Shown one piece after another: positions 48,101-60,579 of a stretch of 64,000 nucleotides of DNA. Position numbers and translations under genes: made by a program. The notes under the pieces were generated by a model. That model saw only the letters and a program-made list of their open reading frames with translations, did not search any database and was not told where the DNA came from. Numbering within the stretch: position 1 is the first letter of the stretch; every line of letters begins with the position of its first letter. This DNA comes from Bryoerythrophyllum caledonicum (Eukaryota > Streptophyta > Bryopsida > Pottiales > Pottiaceae): the NCBI GenBank assembly GCA_963971425.1, contig OZ020518.1, positions 18,666,990-18,730,989 on the forward strand, given 5' to 3'.

Positions 48101-48911
48101 AGGCCCTACGATGACCATTAGTCATCCTGAGCCCCGACCTAGGAACCCTGCCACCCGATCCTAAATTTCTCTCAATCAACCTCCTATTGCTTGGATCTAA
48201 ACTTGAGAGGCCTTTTCTTGAACCAGAAGCTACATCCCTCTCAACACGCCGTGGCGTCATCGTAGGACGTCTCCTTGTAAATGGGGGATTGAGTAATGTT
48301 TGTACTTGAGAAGTTGTGGTGGGATGTTGGCCTCCACTTCCCCTCCCCCTCCATTGGTTGCCAATCCAATTGCAACGGCTCAGCAAGAATTTGACAAACT
48401 TCTGTTTCTTTTGGTTCCGCTGGTGGGCTTGATTTGTTGCACGTGATGGGTCTGTCTCCTATAATGCCTCATATCTAATATGTTCCTCCATAATCTTCTT
48501 AGTCTTCAGCACCATCTCCGGTGATAACGCAAAACAAGCTAAGACGTTATTGTGTCTAGCAGTACGTACCGTAAGAGAGATGTTTAACCAAAACGTCTTC
48601 AATGATTTGAGGAATTTCACTTCACCTAGATTTTGAAGAAGATTAAAAGGGACAGGTGCAAGAAGCAACTTCTTTAAAAGAGAAGTCTTTACCTCTGATT
48701 GATCTGGACCCAATGTGCAAGTTACATATACCATATCATCACGTCGAACAGTAATTGCATGGATTTTGCCAAAATTCTTCCCCAATGCTGATGTACGCTT
48801 CCCCAGCTCAAAGGGATAATCCGTCACTCACAAAAAGGCGCTCCACTCATCCACTTCCGCGATCCACCAGCCGTGGCTCTCCCAGATTCTATTAATTTTC
48901 GGTGGTGCCAT
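45180..48911 (-). pseudogene. Long decayed gene of unknown function
   Basis: Starts MAPPKINRIWESHGWWIAEV at 48911 and can be followed on the minus strand for about 1,240 codons to 45180. Most of it is in a single frame, with about ten stops and a frame slip in an A-rich run near 48.04 kb. Recognisable-looking stretches include YPFELGKRTSALGKNFGKIH, NARRAVALVSAASAIYKLSK, TQNWLRPLGRVPNPYYLQLA, RWNVIFLLLASVYANKEFF and LPRGWGLMACNISTAIPTI. The last 300 codons are Ser/Glu/Asp-rich. I do not recognise the family. The lack of introns and its place inside inverted TTAA-type ends suggest an element-encoded protein. Confidence 0.55.
47521..47625. repeat. Three-copy tandem repeat of about 34-37 bp
   Basis: AGATCTTGAAGCCAAGAATA followed by CTGGGATA recurs three times with small changes. 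It lies inside the decayed gene and is probably a late expansion. Confidence 0.8.
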
Positions 48912-49715
48912 AACACAACACTCAAAAAACCTGTATATCATTACAAAACCATAGTCACTATTAGTATGGAATAAGAATTTTTGAACCTCCACTCATTGCA
49001 CATTTTTTTTTAATATGCTACACCCCTTGTCTACCTCTAAAAACTTTTGGACTACACAAGATCTAAATCCAATACCATCGTGTTAAGCATGTTGTTAGTT
49101 CTTTGGTGAAATACATATTAATCCCGGTCAATTATTTTCACACATTGTCACACATTTTCAGCGAAGGTACCAAAAAATCTTCTACCTTTCGACATAAAAC
49201 TTTGAGATCTTTGTATGATTCAGTTTTGATTTTTCCTACGGCATTATGTGATGTAAACCTTCTTATTGAACATTTGGATTCTCATTTCAAACAATATTAA
49301 GTTCACAAAAAAATATAACGTGAATTGAGAATTTGTGAACCTCCACTCATTGCACAATTTTTTTGAATATGCTACACTCCTTGTCTACCTCTCAAAATTA
49401 GTATATAGCAAACTAACATCATGCTAAACATTATGGTAATTAATTGAGACCTTTTATAGTGCAAAAATCAAACACCAATTGAAGTCAAAGTCTGCTGATC
49501 TAGAAAACGCAAGGAAGAAAATGAGCCTTTTCACTACTTCGAACATTATAATCTTTCAATCCGTGCGGTAAAACTTTATGAATTTTGTGAGTATATTACT
49601 TAATAAGTCATATTTGAGATCCTACGGTCAAAACTACCAAAAAAACTTCATTTTTTCTTCTTTGCTAATTGCACTAAAACAAGCATTTTTAACGATTTTT
49701 GATTGAGATATTCTC

Positions 49716-51599
49716 TACATCATTTCTGGATCAAGGTACTTGGGGTATCAATATCGAGGGTATCACCACCAGGGTATGAGTTCCTGGATACCATAACCGT
49801 TTATCAACCAAAGTATCATCTTTGGGTATTAATTTAGGATTTGGGATTAGGATTTTGGAATTGAGGGTATCAACAAAGGATATCAATCCTTTGCACCCTT
49901 TGATAGTCCTAGGAGGGGTGTGCGCGTGCACACCATTGGCAATAGTTGTGATGGAGGCTGTGAGTGTGAGAGTGTAGGGTTTGGTGGAGGGAGACAATGG
50001 AGGTGCGGGAGAGAGGGGTTTGTGAGGGCGGAGGGTGGAGAGAGAAGAGTTGTGAGGGCGGAGGGTGGAGAGAGAAGAGTTGTGAGGGAGGAGAATTGAA
50101 GGGAGTTGAGAGGGAGGGGACGGAAGTTGTAGGCGGCTAGGATTTGGAAGAGATGGGTTTGGGAGAGATGGGTTAAAGAGAGAGGGGTTTGATAGAGATG
50201 GGTTTGGGAGAGAGGGATTTGGGAGAGAGGGATTTGGGAGAGGGGTTTGAGAGAAAGAGATTTTTGAGAGAGTATCAGAAAGGGGAGAGAGAGGCTTGGT
50301 AGGCCGTGCCAGCAGGCCCAAACTTTTCAAAAAAATCCAACCTCCCAAACCTCAAACTTTCCTTAACTTTTCTCAATCCTCGTTGCGCATCGCTGCTCTT
50401 TCTCGGCCCTTCTCCACACGTCACTTGTCCTTCTCGTCGCGCTCCACTGCCTGCTCCAACTTCGTCAGCGCACCGTCGAACTCATGAAGTTCTTTTATCT
50501 GGTTTTTGGCCTTTGGATATGTTGGATAGAAGAGCACCAACAGCTGGGGATGTGCGCGCGCACACCTCTAGTCTATCGAACTCCATGGGATCGTTTAGGA
50601 TCTCATGGGAACGCAACGGCTAGGGTTTTTAATTTAGGGTTTGGATTCCTAGTGGCGGCGGCTAGGATTTAGGTTTGTGGGCTGATTTATGTAGCGACAC
50701 TCGCGGATTCAATGTCACACTACGGACTACACTCACCGCTTTAGTTGTAGTAGTTTTGATGTCACTGAGTAGTTGATGTCTCTCATCATGTATAAACACT
50801 CAACTTCCTTTGAATTTGACATTTTGAACATATTATTCGGTGTCTTTTTTGTGTGCTGAGTTGCTTATTTCTAATTCACCAATGAAACAAGTGGGGAAGC
50901 TTACCTTGTTCACAAAAGTTCCCTCTAAGCACAAATTTCCTCCTATAGTTTCCACACCACACACAAAGCCCACAAAAATTAGTGAATGACATAAAAACTG
51001 ACATGGCTTCAACATGTTTGCGAGAAAGCTCACCTTTGAAAGTGGGAAGAGAAGAGACCTCTAGGATTTGTAAGGAAACCTTATATGCAAGTTCAAACCT
51101 TGTGCCTCAAGCTGATTTTTCCAATTTTGACTTTTGACTTTTGACTTTGTTTTTTCTACTGTATAAGCTTTTTACATAGTTTAATAATTCTTTGGGCTAA
51201 TATTATATAATACAAAGATACTTGATAGTTTTTATCACATGGTTTTAACAAATCACCATAAAAAATTTATGCACATTTTGCAGGTTTCTTGGAAGAGTAG
51301 AAAAACATGTCCAACAACAGGAATGGAATGGTGATTTAATGTTGAACGCCATCAAACAATGATGTCTGTACCGCTAACACCTGCAACGTACTTTGAGGTA
51401 ATCAATTATTTCTATACATATTTCATATTGATTCTTGATCAATTTTATATACTATGTTGTTTGTAGAATAACCATTATGTGGATGTACAATCCCTTTGTT
51501 TTTATTAGCGATTGTATCAAGTTCGAATGGTGTCAATAATAGTAAGTAATATTATTTATTTTTGTATCAGTAAAATACATTTGTTGTCTTTAGTGAAAA
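49716..51599. other. Repeat-rich intergenic stretch without a recognised gene
   Basis: Includes GGGTATCA words at 49.74-49.86 kb, two inverted-looking GTGCGCG(T/C)GCACACC words at 49.92 and 50.55 kb, and a purine-rich tandem block. Short frames at 50.3-50.67 kb have no motif. From 50.9 to 51.3 kb the sequence is AT-rich with nothing recognised. Confidence 0.4.
50020..50262. repeat. Purine-rich tandem repeats (30-bp and 15-bp units)
   Basis: A 30-bp unit with GAGGGCGGAGGGTGGAGAGA and AGAGTT repeats at 50.02-50.09 kb. From 50144 to 50262 a 15-bp unit, GGGAGAGATGGGTTT and variants, repeats about eight times. The opposite strand reads as NPSLP repeats, which is an artefact. Confidence 0.85.
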
Positions 51600-53020
51600 T
51601 TTCTACATTAATCTAAGTCAATTCCACATACACATGGTCATACATTGTTAGGCAAGGTACAAACTAAATTTCTTCCTTTCCACGTAAAGCTTAGAGATCT
51701 TTATATTATTTTTATTTGATTTTTTGTATCAAAAGATGTGGTGTAAACCTTCTTATTGACCACTTGAATTCTCATTCTAAAACATGATGAGGTCATCAAA
51801 AAATAAAGCACAACTTGATAAATTTTGAATCTCCACTCCTTGTACAATTGTTTCAACTATGCTACACCCTTTGTCTACCTCTTAAAATTCGTGTACCAAA
51901 AAATAACATCAAAATTCATAGGATGGTAATGAGCTTAAACATTATGTAGTGCAAAAACAAAAACTCCAACTATAGTCAAAGTTTGCTTATCAACACAACC
52001 TAGGAAAGAAAATTAACTATGTTCAGTACTTTGAACACTAAAATCTTTCAATCCGTGCAATAAAATTTACGAAATTTTGTGAGGACGTGCTTAATTCCTA
52101 AGGTACTGTGACAGTTTCACATCAAAAACACTTCAAACTGTTTGATTCTAGTGCAATGTATAAAGAAGAAAACAAAATTGTTTATCTCTTCTTTTGACCG
52201 TACGATCTAAATGAAGACGTGGTAAATTACAAATTCACAAAATTTTATAAAGTTGATGCTAGTTTCTTATACACAAATTTTAGATGTAGAAGAGGGCAGT
52301 AGCATATTTGAAACAACTATGCAAGAAGTCGAGGTTCAGAAATTCCCAATAAACGTTTTATTTTTTGTGAATTTCAGATATTACAGATTGACAATCCAAA
52401 TGGTCAATAGGAAGGTTCACACCACATATCGATGTGGAATAAATAAAGGCAAAAAAATACAACGACCTCTGAGTTTTATGAGCAAAGGGAGAAGTTTTTT
52501 GGGACCTTGCCCGACAATGTGTTACCATGTGTGAGAATGTTTGACATAGGCTAATATGCTATTTTTCACTAAAGACAATAAGTTTTAGTACAATATGAAA
52601 GGAAAAAATATTACTTGCTAGTCTTAAAATTCTTACATTCAATAGAATATCCTAGCAAATGTTTTTGAGGTGCCCGACGTGCCCAACGTGCCCGATTTTG
52701 CCAAATAAAATTGAAAACCCTAGAAATTTTTCATGAAAATCGGATACGAGGAAAATTTCATCTCCCATTTAGGTATTAGTAATGCCCATCTACAGTGCAT
52801 GTTTAATAGAAAAATGTTAGAAATTGACACCATAGGAGTCCGGCTGATCTTTCAAATTATCGATTCCGGACACTTCGTCCTTTAGTGGCTAATAAGTATG
52901 AATCGAAGTCATATAGTTAGATGTGTCAAAAAATTCCGTTTCCCTCAGTAATCATTGCACTAGAATGAACAATTGTGAAGTATTTTGTTCTAAAAATGCC
53001 TTGTTCCTTCAAGGGTTTAG
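51600..53020 (+). mobile_element. TTAA-type element, right part, interrupted by a related copy
   Basis: From 51.65 to 52.09 kb the sequence follows the copy at 49.1-49.6 kb (AAGCTTAGAGATCTTTATAT, CTACACCCTTTGTCTACCTC, ATCTTTCAATCCGTGC). It then breaks at TTAA, where a related 0.8-kb element is inserted, and resumes at 52.89 kb to end in a degenerate right end (GCCTTGTTCCTTCAAGGGTT) at 53020. The uninterrupted relative at 49.59 kb reads ATTACTTAATAAGTC at this point, so the insertion took place in an existing TTAA. Confidence 0.6.
52091..52892 (-). mobile_element. Nested TTAA-flanked MITE
   Basis: The right-type end TTAATTCCTAAGGTACTGTG faces the left-type end inverted (GGACACTTCGTCCTTTAGTG then GCTAA) at 52892. 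It is 802 bp including the flanking TTAA/CTAA, close to the 815 bp of the copy at 213 and in the opposite orientation. It has no coding capacity. Confidence 0.6.
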
Positions 53021-53305
53021 TAACGTACTCAGAAGCTTTCATAAGACTTGGCTGTACGGATTGAAAGATTAAAGTTTTTGTAATAGACAACATGGTTCAT
53101 TTTCTTCCTTAGGTTGAGACGATTACGAGAGTTCAGTTTATTTGGTTTCAAAAGTTTGCATTCCACATGGTTTAGATTCAATACTATCATGTCAAGCATG
53201 ATATTAGTATCTTGTACAACACTATTCAGGGATGGAAAGGGGTGTAGCATATTCAATGACACTGTGCAAGAGTTGACGCTCTACACATGTTTATTTTTTT
53301 GATTT
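53021..53305 (-). repeat. Inverted copy of the TTAA-family internal repeat
   Basis: Minus-strand counterpart of 49.3-49.6 kb: CGGATTGAAAGATTA, TTCATTTTCTTCC and GGGGTGTAGCATATTCAATG occur in order. Another copy in the same orientation lies at 57180-57500, so the DUF7869 gene is flanked by direct copies. Confidence 0.6.
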
Positions 53306-53473
53306 CAAAGCAGTTTTATCAAAAGGTCCAATATCATCATCATATTTTGAACAGTAAATATGTGTTTAGAAACATATCTTTTATCAGATGATTGGTGTTT
53401 TGAAGGTTAATAATTAGTACATGTATTTTTACTAATGTGCAGCCATAATGTTCATATTTTTTCAATAGTGATA

Positions 53474-56400
53474 ATGGAGAGCCGCACAATTCAAACTCCT
53501 TCGATACGGCCACACATCCAAAGGAATAATATGTTTTCCAATAGCTCTGTGGGGGCTCAATTAGTACGAGCAGCACCTGTAAGACAAATTCAACAAAGAT
53601 CTCTTGGGATCGCGACATCTGAATTGGAAAGGGTAGTAGAATTGCTTTCTGAAAGAAGAGATGTGGTGGGCTTAGCAACCAGGGAGCATGCATTCAAAAG
53701 TGGCATGGAATTGAATGGGTCAAAGTTGTTCCTATTCCTGGTGGCGGTGCATATCATTAGGATAGATGATACGTTGCATTGGACTGGAAGTTTTTGTCGG
53801 AGAACGCCTTCGCATGTGTGTCGGCTTGAACATTCATTGGCATCGGTCTTTGCTACGTGTAGTGGCTGTAGAAGCTAATATTACAAGTGTCCATGGTGAC
53901 ATTGGATCACGAATAGCGCCTACTCAAATGATGGCCTCAGAGTTTGATTTTTCTAAGTTCATCAACACACCAGGATCCATCGAGAGGTCTCGACGCAGTA
54001 GTCAAGCTTCAAACGCTATAGCTGAAAATTCTCCCTTTTCCCAATCTACTCCCTCAAATATCAAAGATTTGCCGCATGTAGATGGATTTGCTTATATTAG
54101 ACCAGCACGTCGTCTATATTCTATGCAAAATAGGAGAAGGAGAGATTCAAGAGAGCCATGATTGACAGAAGCTGCACCATCTAAGGTATCGCTTAAAAGC
54201 GTGCAAATTGCAATGGCACAAGGAGGATGCAAACGCAATTGTTTGAGGGACGTTCCAACAACGTATCTATTGGACATGCAATATAATGCATGGGCTAATG
54301 AGTTTTCAGTACGAAGTACGTGGATAAGACAGATGCTAGTTTCTTTTTGTATAAGGACGGAAGGAACTGGTCAAGACAAGTTTGTAACAAAGTTAGATGG
54401 GATAGAAGTTTGCAATGCTTGCTACGCTCTTGGGGTTGAATATTCACAGAGGCGCTTTAAGCAATTGAAGAAGGACTGTCTAATATATGGAAGAGTGACA
54501 TGATTCACGACAATATCCTTTCAGATCCGATCAAAGAAAGCACTAGAATGTCTGCGGCAGAGGCTTGCTTTAAATTGTTTGTCAATGAAGCTGGTTGTCC
54601 TCAATCTCATCGTTGTATTCGCCGAAAGAGTTACAACAAAGTGGTGCCTTTCATTCTCCTTCCTATGAGTACAACCAAATTTGATGTATTCAAATACGTG
54701 AACGAGGATGTCAAAAGAACCTGTACTGGGAAAACCAATTCTATGAGTTTGTTCCGGAGGATGTGGCGCATCAAGTGTCCCCACGTTCAGGTACCTCCAT
54801 TCTCAAGATTCTCAAAGTGTTATCATTGTTGGGAGTATAAATGTGCAATAGAGGGAACCACCAATGCAGATGCAAGGATTAAGATAAAAGAGTTGTTTAT
54901 GTTGCATTTGCGCAACCAAATAGAAGAACGTAGGCATTATTGGATATTCAAGAGGTCGTGTTATATTAGCCCTGAGTTGTACATGTGCATCATAGTGGAT
55001 GGCATGGACCAGAACATGACCATGGTACCAAGGATGCGTCAGACTGTGAAGAACATTGAACACCGGTTTGTGAAGATCCATCTGTGTGGTGCTCTTGTAC
55101 ATGGGATTGGTTTATATTGCGACGTTTGGTTTGGGGTTCACCACAAACATGATAGCAACCAAGTCGTGAGTACATTGTTGTACATGATAGGAGATGTGTT
55201 GCGGAGGAAAGGCTTTTTGCCACCAACATTGTAAATCTAGGCGGACAACTGCACACGGGAGAACAAAAACATTTATATGTTTGCTCTATGTGCTACATTG
55301 GTGGGATTGGGGTTTTTCAGGAGGTGGAACTATCTTTTCTCATAGTGGGCCATACACACGAAGATATTGATCAACGCTTCAGTTGTATATTAAATACGTT
55401 GAAGAGGTCGGACGTGGACTCGTTGAAGGAAACGATTAATCTTGTAGAACGAGGAACATCTCCCACGTAGGCATTTGTTAGCGCCCGGCTGCTAGAGAAT
55501 GTATGCGATTGAAAATTGTTCATAAGTCCTTACTTACTGACAAGTCCAGAATTATTAGTGGGCATAACTTTCCTGCACGACATGTGATTCTATATGGACA
55601 ATCAAGAAGGGACTTGTGAGGTTCGAGTGCAACACAAACATTATTGCAAGGATCCATGGGGACCGGAGGTAGGAACAAAAACTTTGAGGTCGTTGCCAAG
55701 TAGGGATGAGGGACCATCGTTTGCGCAAGTATTTGCAGCGGACGAACGGGAGTTGAAGGTGTTGGATGACTTCATTGTATATAAACAAAGGTGCATTCAA
55801 AGATTGCAGCATGAGGACAAGAATTGTGAGGCAAAAGTAGAGGTTGAAAGATTGAAACTCTGTATAGCTGAATTTCCACACAAAGACCATAGCAATGAGC
55901 ATCGTTCCTCAACGTTTCGGCCTTCAAAGTTCTCCAACACCGGACCTGCAAAGAGTGCATCTTTGGGTGTAATGGATGGTGCAAGTGAAGAAAATCGCGA
56001 GATAAATGTCGTAGAGTAGGTACTGGCGATGCTTTCAAATGCTAACGCTCGAGGATACTTTGGTCCTCGTAGAGAAAGACCTTCTAATCAAGCACTGCGC
56101 AGGGCACAACGAACAGAGCGCAACTATGTTGAGGAACGAGCCAAAGAAGGAGCAATGTATGAAGGTAATTATGACCCATTTCCACCATTTAATTCACAAT
56201 CTAATATCTATTGTGGACAATTTGTAGCCTTGAGTGTTGATCGAGCAGAAATAGAAGACGGTGTACCATTCTATGTAGGGAAAGTGATTGAAGAAAGAAA
56301 AAAATAATGGAGACTTAAGATAAAAGTTTGTTGGTATTGGCCCATCATCCAAAGAGGGGTTGTTGATGGACATGAGTCTTCTGCACAGCCGTATGCAAAT

Positions 56401-56640
56401 TGCATGGATTCATTCTGGGAGCCACTTGGGGAGAGCCATAGTTGGGTAGAGAAAGATGCATGCATTTTTTCATGGATAGACAGACCGGAAAGAACCATGT
56501 CCGTGGCTAGCGGGTAGAGAAAGCGCAATGTATTTGGAGTGAGGTTGAAAGCAAGATTTGCATTCTTCAATCGGCAAAGGTTCACATACTACAATATATT
56601 GCAATGCAAACCAAAGCTATCAATGACGATCATTTGCAAG
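53474..56640 (+). pseudogene. DUF7869-family gene, decayed
   Basis: Begins MESRTIQTPSIRPHIQ, after a likely intron end TAATGTGCAG. The middle third (54.5-55.47 kb) carries the diagnostic blocks VKIHLCGALVHGIGLY, HHKHDSNQVVSTLLYMIGDV, ADNCTRENKN and FLIVGHTHEDIDQRFS. As I recall them, these are the signature of DUF7869 proteins, common in plant and animal genomes and probably transposase-related, with D/DN/H-E-D residues like an RNase H fold (inference). The C-terminal part has YCGQFVALSVDRAEIEDGVP, FYVGKVIEE and, in a shifted frame, VCWYWPI...SFWEPLGE, a small sheet-like domain. The frame is broken at several points, including TAA and TAG after PPTL (55.23 kb), near 54.16 and 54.50 kb, and by shifts near 53.72 and 56.3 kb. 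Confidence 0.65.
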
Positions 56641-57179
56641 TAGCCCTAAATTCTATGGAGTAGATAGTGTGCCTTTATGAGAGTATACTAGTTGTATATG
56701 GTAATTGATTTATAGTGTATGTATAAGAGTAGTATATTTTAAGGGTGATGTAAGACACTATGTCATTAATCCTGTAGAGTAAAGGTGTTTTTACTATTGG
56801 TGTTAAGTCCAATTGTAGAATCATCTATATTTAGTTTCCACCATTATATGCATTATGTACTACGTAGAATTCTTTTAATCAACTGCCAACCCTTGCATAA
56901 AGTATGTTTTTTTGTGATTACGCCTGTTTGTATACTACAATCCTTCAAATATATCTTTGAAATATTGTGAAACTATATTAAATACACATTTATCTAGTAC
57001 TAACAAGGGGCCATCTCAAATTAGTTGAAAATGCCAAAAAATCGCTTCCAATATTAACAACCATGATTGTACATAATATTGTTGCACAAGCTCAATTAAT
57101 TTTTTTGAAAAACATTTTCTTTTTGCAATTTTGACACTTTTGTTTGCAATGGCCGCCATTGTACCTAAGTGCACTTTTA

Positions 57180-57600
57180 TTTGGTGAGGGCAAAATTGCT
57201 TAATTGCGTGTTTATAGTGTTTGAAGTAGAAAAAACGGTTCATTTTCTTCCCCGCGTTGAGTGGATCAACAGACTTTGACTTCACTTGGTGTCAAATGTT
57301 TACACTACACAAGGTCTAAATTCATTACCATCATGTTAATCTTGATAATATTACCTTGTAAACCAATTTTTAGAAGTAGAGAAGGATGTAGCATATTCAA
57401 AACACTTGTGCAAAGAATAGAGGTTCAAAAATTGCCAATTCACGTTTAATTTTTGTGTGAACTAAAATATGTTTTAGAATGAGAATGCAAATGGTCAATA
57501 AAATTACATTTGTATTCAACTTAACTTTACATTTTCCAAAAATTTCACATTGTAAGGAGTCAACGTTTTAAGGTATCAAGAAAAAACTTTCATTCTTCTA
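57180..57600 (-). repeat. Second inverted copy of the TTAA-family internal repeat
   Basis: Contains GGTTCATTTTCTTCC, CAGACTTTGACTTCACTTGG, GGATGTAGCATATTCAAAAC and GAGGTTCAAAAATTGCCAAT in the same order as 53.08-53.30 kb. The stretch ATAAACACGCAATTAAGCAA (inverted at 57.20 kb) also occurs at 44.53 kb, tying this copy to the element at 44341. Confidence 0.6.
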
Positions 57601-58671
57601 AAGTTGTAGGCATAAAAATTGAGATTGTTTGTTTTTTTTAAATTCCTTCCTCAAGGAAACATAAAAGTCTTTATATTCACAATTTGGATTATATATTTAT
57701 GTGGAGTTACACACAAAAAGAATGTATTTTGTATAGTTGTTGAATCCTTTTTGTTGCAAGATATTTTTGAGTATGTTTAACATCTTTAATACACTTAAAT
57801 TGTAATGAACAAGTACTTTACATCATGTACTATACTTTGTGATGGTGAAGAGTGGAAACCTTGCTAAATATAAAAGTTTATTTCATTAGAATAACTTAGG
57901 ATGTTGACCTTACGTAAACAAGGTGCAAAACAATTGTCAAACTTGCCTTCAAAAACATAATCTTTTAATTACTCTTGTTAAAAATTATATAGAGAAATTC
58001 ATGTGGTGTCTTAGAGGTACAAAACAAGGTTTTACAGTTGAAGTGGACCAAGCTCATTATGTGTGAGTGTATGTTTTAACCACACGATATGCAATAACAT
58101 TCATCCCTCTCATAAGTTTTAGTCAATTATGGCACCTATAAATGGATGTAGAAGTTAAAGGTTATGAATAGACTTAGTAAAGAATTTGGTATCTTTATTT
58201 TGTTTGCACCTCCGTCCACCGCCACCGTTCAAAGGTGCACTTGTCATCCTACTTTAGAGGCGCAGTGAGGTTAACATGGAGGCTAGAGAGGAAACTGGAG
58301 GCAATGGTGAGGCCGTCAATAGTGGTTATTAGTTAGCTCAGGTTATAGTTAGCTAAAATCATAAATTAGCAGCATCATAAGTTATTAGAGGTGTAACTTA
58401 CAGAGATACATGTAGGTATTTATAATGTATAATGTATTGTATGTGTAGGTGTTGGTAATGTATAATGTATTCATTAGTATTCAAATGTTTTTATTTTCAA
58501 ATTAAATTGTTGGTTGGATCAAATAAACTTCAACATGGCAGTAAATTCCTAGAGTAACTGCTTTGTGCATATAAGCAATGCCTTTCAAAAAAAATGAATT
58601 CCTTTGAAGGAGAATTTAATTCAACATGTTAACAATGTTCATTTCTATTTTTTTGTATCTTTTAATCCCTA
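57601..58671. other. AT-rich intergenic, no gene recognised
   Basis: No motif-bearing frame. A short GC-richer patch near 58.2-58.3 kb (CCGTCCACCGCCACC) and TATAATGTAT repeats near 58.43-58.47 kb were noted without interpretation. Confidence 0.4.
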
Positions 58672-58884
58672 AGGGACTAAGGTCTTTTAGAGGAATCTCT
58701 ACTCCATGGATTAAAAACTATCATGATGAACTTTTTAAGAATATAACCATAGGATCTTCTTCTAAACCTATTTGAGATGGTGTGGTATAGTTTATGTGAA
58801 TCTTGACCATATAAATTGAAAGATAGTTGCATTCAAAGTTAAAAAGTTTGTAACCCGTAGGTTCATTGGTCCTCTAGGGGTTGA
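58672..58884. mobile_element. Short TTAA-type MITE
   Basis: TTAATCCCTAAGGGACTAAG at the left and TTGGTCCTCTAGGGGTTGA at the right form inverted ends about 213 bp apart. It is probably a deletion derivative of the same family. Confidence 0.5.
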
Positions 58885-59150
58885 GAAGGGCCAAGGTGGA
58901 ATGACCCCCCCCGTTGACCTCTAAGGGAATGGAAGGGGTTGGATGAGATCATCTCCCTCCCAATTCCCATTCTGATTCTAGTAGTTGTGGTTCCTTGCCT
59001 ATTACCAAAGCCCCATTTAAACCCCAAACTCTAAATGTTACTAATAAACCTTAGATCATAAACACTAACCCTCAATCCCTAAGCTTTGTGGGTGAAACCT
59101 ATACCCTAAAATAAGGTCACTAGGGGGGATATGGAAAGGATGATCTTTAT

Positions 59151-60180
59151 TTAACCCTTAAAGGACAAAATGTGCCTCCTTGGACAATTTTTTTCCCTTT
59201 GACTACAAATATCTTTCATATGTACGGTAAAAACTCACAAAGTGTTTACCACATCATCTGAATAAGTTTATAAAAAGGTCCTTTAGTTACATTCTAAAAA
59301 TTCCATCGTCGCATTTTTTAACTACTAGATGAAAAAAGTCTAGAGGTGGGCTTTGGCACATCTCCAGCACGTTTCCATGGTTGCAATCTATTTGCAATTA
59401 TAAACATTTTGTACAGAGACGCAAGAAGACAAGAGGTATCCGGAGGTATAATTTTTATTCTCACCCAACTTATAGAAAAAAGTTATGCCATCTTAAAGAA
59501 AAAACTGTCAAGTACAGGCACGTCGGGCAACTCAACTTTTTTTTGCTACGACACTCTAGTAAATTTGAGATTCTCAAGAGTCAAAACTAGCAAAGAATAT
59601 TATTTCCTTTCATAATGTCAAAAACCATTTCTTGTCTTAAGTGGAAAAACGCATTTTATCCCAAGTCAAAGATTTTCACACATTGTCGGGCAAGGAACCA
59701 AAAAGGACTTTTTTTTTCCACATAAAACTTTGAGATCTTTATATTTTCCAATTTTTATTTTTTCTAGTACAAGAAGTGGTGTAAGCCTTCTTATTGACCG
59801 CTTGGATTATCATTCTAAGACAAATATTGTTTCCAAAAAATTAAACATGAATTGACACTTTTTGAACCTCCACTCCTTCCACAGTTTTTTTGAATATGCT
59901 ACACCCCTTTTCTACCCCTAAAAATTTGTGTACGGGGAGTTAATATCATGATCAACATGATGATATAAAATTTAGACCATGTGTGGTGCAAAACTTTGAC
60001 ACCAAGTGAAGTCAAAGTCTGTTGATTTGCTCTACGCACGGATGAAAATGAACAATTTCTTCTACTTCAAACACTATTAGCTTTCAATCCATGCAATCAA
60101 AGTTGATGAAATTCTATAAGTATGTCATTTATGAGGTGTTAAATGAGATTGTTAAAGGGAGGTTGATCTACAAACTCACT
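59151..60180 (+). mobile_element. TTAA-type element, right end missing
   Basis: Left end TTAACCCTTAAAGGACAAAATG at 59151. The interior follows the 49.1-49.6 kb and 51.65-52.09 kb copies (AAAACTTTGAGATCTTTATA, GCTACACCCCTTTTCTACC, GAAGTCAAAGTCTGTTGATT, CTTTCAATCCATGC). The match stops near 60.15 kb before a right end is reached. No coding capacity was seen. Confidence 0.6.
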
Positions 60181-60371
60181 TTCACATAAACCCTAGAAAC
60201 CCTAAGAAACCCTGATTTGCTCAAGAACACCTTGTAAAACCTCAAATCACGTCGGATTTTGTTGGCTAGTTTACATGTTGTACATGGCAAAGTCTCTCCA
60301 ACTCAATGTGACCTCAAAACACCTAAAACTCCTCAAACTCTAACGTGTCTAAGCTCTAACTCCAAGTTCCA

Positions 60372-60551
<180 letters not shown>

Positions 60552-60579
60552 CCAAGCTCTCCCTCCATGTGCACCAAAC

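Larger units (their letters stand above)
44341..49715. mobile_element. TTAA-type element with long inverted ends enclosing an unknown gene
   Basis: The left end starts TTAATCCCTAAAGACCCAAG, then GTGCTTGTTTTAGTGCAATG, CCATAGGATC and GGGTTGAAAGATTATAA. The same words occur inverted at 49.55-49.70 kb (GCACTAAAACAAGC, GATCCTACGG, TTTCAATCCGTGC), giving inverted arms of about 200 bp. The final TTAA is not preserved on the right. The interior right side has a further repeat (GAACCTCCACTCATTGCAC) twice, at 48.98 and 49.33 kb. It encloses the decayed gene at 45180-48911. It belongs to the same family as the small copies at 213 and 52091, but is much longer. Confidence 0.5.

Noticed and set aside
50144-50348. 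NPSLP-repeat protein on the minus strand
   Set aside because: The repeats are due to a 15-bp purine-rich tandem array.
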